DNA from: Clostridia bacterium
GTDB lineage: Bacteria; Bacillota; Clostridia; Christensenellales; CAG-138
NCBI GenBank assembly: GCA_017541305.1
Contig: JAFXZJ010000057.1
Span: 31,566 to 95,565, forward strand
Length of the DNA stretch: 64,000 nucleotides
Direction: 5' to 3'
The notes under the pieces were generated by a model. It saw nothing but the letters and a program-made list of their open reading frames with translations. It was not told where the DNA came from and did not search any database. Below, one piece after another: positions 62,094-64,000 of this stretch; position 1 is the first letter of the stretch, and every line of letters starts with the position of its first letter. The position numbers and the translations under genes are program-made.

Positions 62094-62132
62094 TGTTATT
62101 TGATAACTACCCCCAGTTTTTATCAAATAACA
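62094..62132. promoter_or_regulatory. Operator-like inverted repeat
   Basis: TGTTATTTGATA and its exact complement, 15 bases apart, lie between divergent genes. The half-sites overlap a rightward TTGATA-17-TCAAAT promoter candidate and abut the leftward polymerase promoter. Confidence 0.65.
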
Positions 62133-62161
62133 TGCCTCCGTAGAGGCGGAAAGGAGCAAAA

Positions 62162-62320
62162 ATGAGAAAGCCGAAGCTTACAAAAGAGATCATGCAATCG
62201 GAATGCCTGCGCGTAAAGTACGTGCATGACGTCATCGATTATTTGGCTGACAAGTGGGATATGAACCGTATCCTGAATGAGCCAGCCAAACTGATCGCGG
62301 CAACTGCGAGAAGAAGTTGA
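62162..62320 (+). CDS. Small 52-aa protein
   Basis: Starts MRKPKLTKEIMQSECLRVK after an AAAGGAG site eight bases upstream. It is basic, probably helical, and follows the operator-like repeat directly. It may be a regulator of the divergent promoters, but I recognise no DNA-binding motif. Confidence 0.55.
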   Translation: MRKPKLTKEIMQSECLRVKYVHDVIDYLADKWDMNRILNEPAKLIAATARRS

Positions 62321-62431
62321 TGTATGATCTGACAACATGTTTCGCACCGCAATACCTAACATGCGGGAAGATAACAATTACGACCGCGCATCCCCGGCGT
62401 AATGGGGAAATAAAAAAACAAGGAGAAAAGA

Positions 62432-63355
62432 ATGATCAAACTCAACGACAAACTCATCATCGGCGTCGATCACGGTTACGGGAACATCAAGACCGCGAAC
62501 CACATCTTCAAGGCCGGGATCGCGGGATACGATCACGAGCCGCTGTTCACGGGCGATATGCTCGTGTACGGCGGGAGGTACTACGTCATCGGCGAAGGGC
62601 ACAAGGAATTCGTGCCCCAGAAGCAGAGCGATGCGGATTATTACCTGCTCACGCTCGCGGGGATAGCTATGGAGCTTAAAAGCGAAGGCCTGACCGAAGC
62701 AGACGTCATCATCGCCGCTGGGCTGCCGCTCACCTGGACGAGCGGACAGAAGGCGGCATTCGCCGCGTATTTGACGCGGAACGCGGAGGTGAGCTTCACC
62801 TTCCGCAAAGTCGATTACCACATCCGCATACTCAGGGCGAAGATCTACCCGCAGGGCTACGCCGCCGTTGCGGAGTATGCGCCGTCTATGAAGGGTGTGA
62901 ACGTCATCGCCGACATCGGCAACGGCACCATGAACACGCTGTTCATAATCGACGGCAGGCCGCAGATCGGGCGAATGTTCACGGAGAAGTTCGGAACGTA
63001 CCAATGCACGCTCGCGATCCGCGAGGCGTATATGCGGGAGTACGGCGCCGAGCTCGATGAGGCAACGATAGAGGGATTCCTCATCACCGGCACGGCGAGC
63101 ATCCCGAAGGACGGGCTGAAGCTCATCCGCACGGTCGCGGAGGAATACGTCGGCGGCATATTCCGCAGGCTGCGCGAGCACGGGTATGACGCGAGCACCA
63201 TTGACCTCATCGTCACGGGCGGCGGCGGGTGCCTCGTCAAAAACTTCTATCGGACGAAGCCCGGCCGCGTTAGGTTCATCGACGACATCCGCGCGGCAGC
63301 GAAGGGCTATGAATACCTCGCCGGACTGCAGCTGAAAGCGGAGCGGGGCGTATGA
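62432..63355 (+). CDS. parM: ParM/StbA actin-like segregation protein
   Basis: A 307-aa protein with the actin-fold nucleotide motifs GVDHGYGNIKTAN (residues about 11-23), VIADIGNGTMNTLF (about 158) and IVTGGGGCLVKN (about 258). ParM-type proteins polymerise and push plasmids apart in type II partition systems; relatives occur on integrative elements. AAGGAG precedes the ATG. The next gene overlaps it by 4 bp, like the parM-adaptor pair. A parC centromere was not identified. Confidence 0.88.
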   Translation: MIKLNDKLIIGVDHGYGNIKTANHIFKAGIAGYDHEPLFTGDMLVYGGRYYVIGEGHKEFVPQKQSDADYYLLTLAGIAMELKSEGLTEADVIIAAGLPLTWTSGQKAAFAAYLTRNAEVSFTFRKVDYHIRILRAKIYPQGYAAVAEYAPSMKGVNVIADIGNGTMNTLFIIDGRPQIGRMFTEKFGTYQCTLAIREAYMREYGAELDEATIEGFLITGTASIPKDGLKLIRTVAEEYVGGIFRRLREHGYDASTIDLIVTGGGGCLVKNFYRTKPGRVRFIDDIRAAAKGYEYLAGLQLKAERGV

Positions 63356-63690
63356 AGGACTCTCGCAGGATTAGTGTCAGATTCGACCTATCGGATCCTA
63401 ATCAGCGGAAGGTGTACGAAGCACTGCATGAGATCGACCGTGCCGAACACGGATCGATGAGCGCGTTTGCGATCAAGGCGATCGGGGAATATCTCGATCG
63501 CCTTTCGTATAATGGACGCTTTGATTTCACGCTTGATGACATACGGGCATTGTTCCGAGAGGAGATACGGGAGCTCGATCTTGCCCCGCGTGAGGCCGCA
63601 CCCGCATTCACGCCTCCCGCGGAAATGACCGAAGAACAGAGACAGGAGAATGACCGAAATGTACTTGAAACACTCGATATGTTCACATGA
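63352..63690 (+). CDS. Probable partition adaptor (ParR/StbB-like)
   Basis: A 112-aa protein coupled to parM (ATGA overlap). Its N-terminus, RRISVRFDLSDPNQRKVYEALHEID, has the strand-then-helix pattern of a ribbon-helix-helix DNA binder. The C-terminal part is Pro/Glu-rich, as in adaptors that bind the ParM filament. The assignment is by position and pattern. Confidence 0.6.
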   Translation: MKDSRRISVRFDLSDPNQRKVYEALHEIDRAEHGSMSAFAIKAIGEYLDRLSYNGRFDFTLDDIRALFREEIRELDLAPREAAPAFTPPAEMTEEQRQENDRNVLETLDMFT

Positions 63691-63930
63691 CGCCAAAAGC
63701 CCCGATTCTGGCGCCATCAGGCCTGCGTCCGATAAACCGATGGCGCCACATGGAAGCACGAATAACCACGCCCGGCGGAAGCACCTAACCCCGCCGGTCG
63801 GCATACCGGGTCTCCATGTAAAAAACGATAGACAGCAGGGAACTTGTACGGCAAGTTCCGCCCCGCCGATTCGGGGAACGGCGGTCTTTTTAGGGGATAC
63901 CCCTAATACCCCGGCAAGGAGCGTGGCGCC
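63691..63930. promoter_or_regulatory. Repeat-rich region, candidate oriT
   Basis: Between the partition genes and the MobC-like start. It holds TGGCGCCA three times (63709, 63741, 63924), two as parts of a 10-bp inverted repeat; a hairpin at 63839-63859; a terminator at 63863-63891; and a small AGGGG/CCCCT hairpin at 63892-63904. Such clusters upstream of mobilization genes are typical of transfer origins. A nick site cannot be named. Confidence 0.45.
63863..63891 (+). terminator. Terminator upstream of the MobC-like gene
   Basis: Arms CCGCCG/CGGCGG with a 10-base loop, then TCTTTTT. An alternative pairing CCCCG/CGGGG overlaps it. Confidence 0.6.
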
Positions 63931-64000
63931 ATGAAGGAGAAAAAGGAACGCTTGGAACTGAGGGTTACGAAGTCCGAAAAGAACGCCATCTGCAGGAAGG
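63931..64000 (+). CDS. MobC-like mobilization protein (start only)
   Basis: The first 23 codons, with AAGGAG upstream, read KKERLELRVTKSEKNAICRK. The pattern of basic residues, an LRVTKSEK strand and a helix start resembles the ribbon-helix-helix start of MobC relaxosome proteins. The rest lies beyond the window. Confidence 0.5.
   Translation, partial: MKEKKERLELRVTKSEKNAICRK

Noticed and set aside
1-64000. CRISPR arrays, rRNA genes, intact insertion sequences
   Set aside because: No regularly spaced repeats, no rRNA-like stretches and no transposase with terminal repeats were seen.

Overview
The window looks like a chromosome segment of a spore-forming, anaerobic Clostridia-type Firmicute of moderately high GC. 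Evidence: a complete spoIIIA operon, the recN-spoIVB-spo0A order, GerW, a YmxH-type protein, an IspH-ribosomal S1 fusion, a sodium-pumping oxaloacetate decarboxylase operon and many Cys-lipobox lipoproteins. I cannot name the species from sequence alone.

Core region, 1-43.4 kb. The minus strand carries ispH-rpsA (cut by the window start), plsC, cmk, a BaiN-like flavoprotein and surE; the oxaloacetate decarboxylase genes (oadG, biotin carrier, oadB, oadA); then rluB, dacF, gerW and a DUF2953 gene. On the plus strand follow ruvC-ruvA-ruvB, an acidic coiled-coil protein and proS with a consensus promoter. Minus-strand genes resume with a DUF4358 lipoprotein and a transglutaminase-like protein. 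A tRNA-Arg(CCG) is followed by a small island holding an unrecognised 545-aa protein between related palindromic repeats. Next come deoB, spo0A, spoIVB, recN, nadK, tlyA, dxs, ispA, xseB, xseA, nusB, amaP, asp23, spoIIIAH to spoIIIAA, a membrane protein, pgeF, nrdR, a ymxH-like gene, a zinc-ribbon membrane protein, radA, a beta-propeller-like membrane protein and an aquaporin-family channel.

Accessory region, 43.5-57.9 kb. It starts at a tRNA-Ala(GGC) and looks recently acquired: a membrane-anchored XRE regulator, lipoproteins, a TnpV protein left from a mobile element, an ECF sigma factor with two paralogous downstream proteins, DHHW and DUF4358 surface proteins, an Asp-box lipoprotein, and an operon of lipoprotein, two ABC permeases, ATPase, ECF sigma factor and RsgI-like anti-sigma protein.

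Mobile-element region, 58-64 kb, open at the right end. The main discovery candidate is a 1010-aa protein (59009-62041, minus) with the hallmarks of the QDE-1/YonO superfamily of single-chain double-psi-barrel RNA polymerases: DG-x-G-x-x-S, FQIR...KG and DYDGD, in the order seen in eukaryotic RNA-dependent RNA polymerases. It is translationally coupled to an unrecognised 285-aa protein. Divergent from it, past a 12-bp inverted-repeat operator candidate, are a 52-aa protein, a ParM/StbA actin-like protein, a small partner-like protein and the start of a MobC-like mobilization protein. The layout suggests that a mobilizable or plasmid-like element carries its own unusual RNA polymerase.
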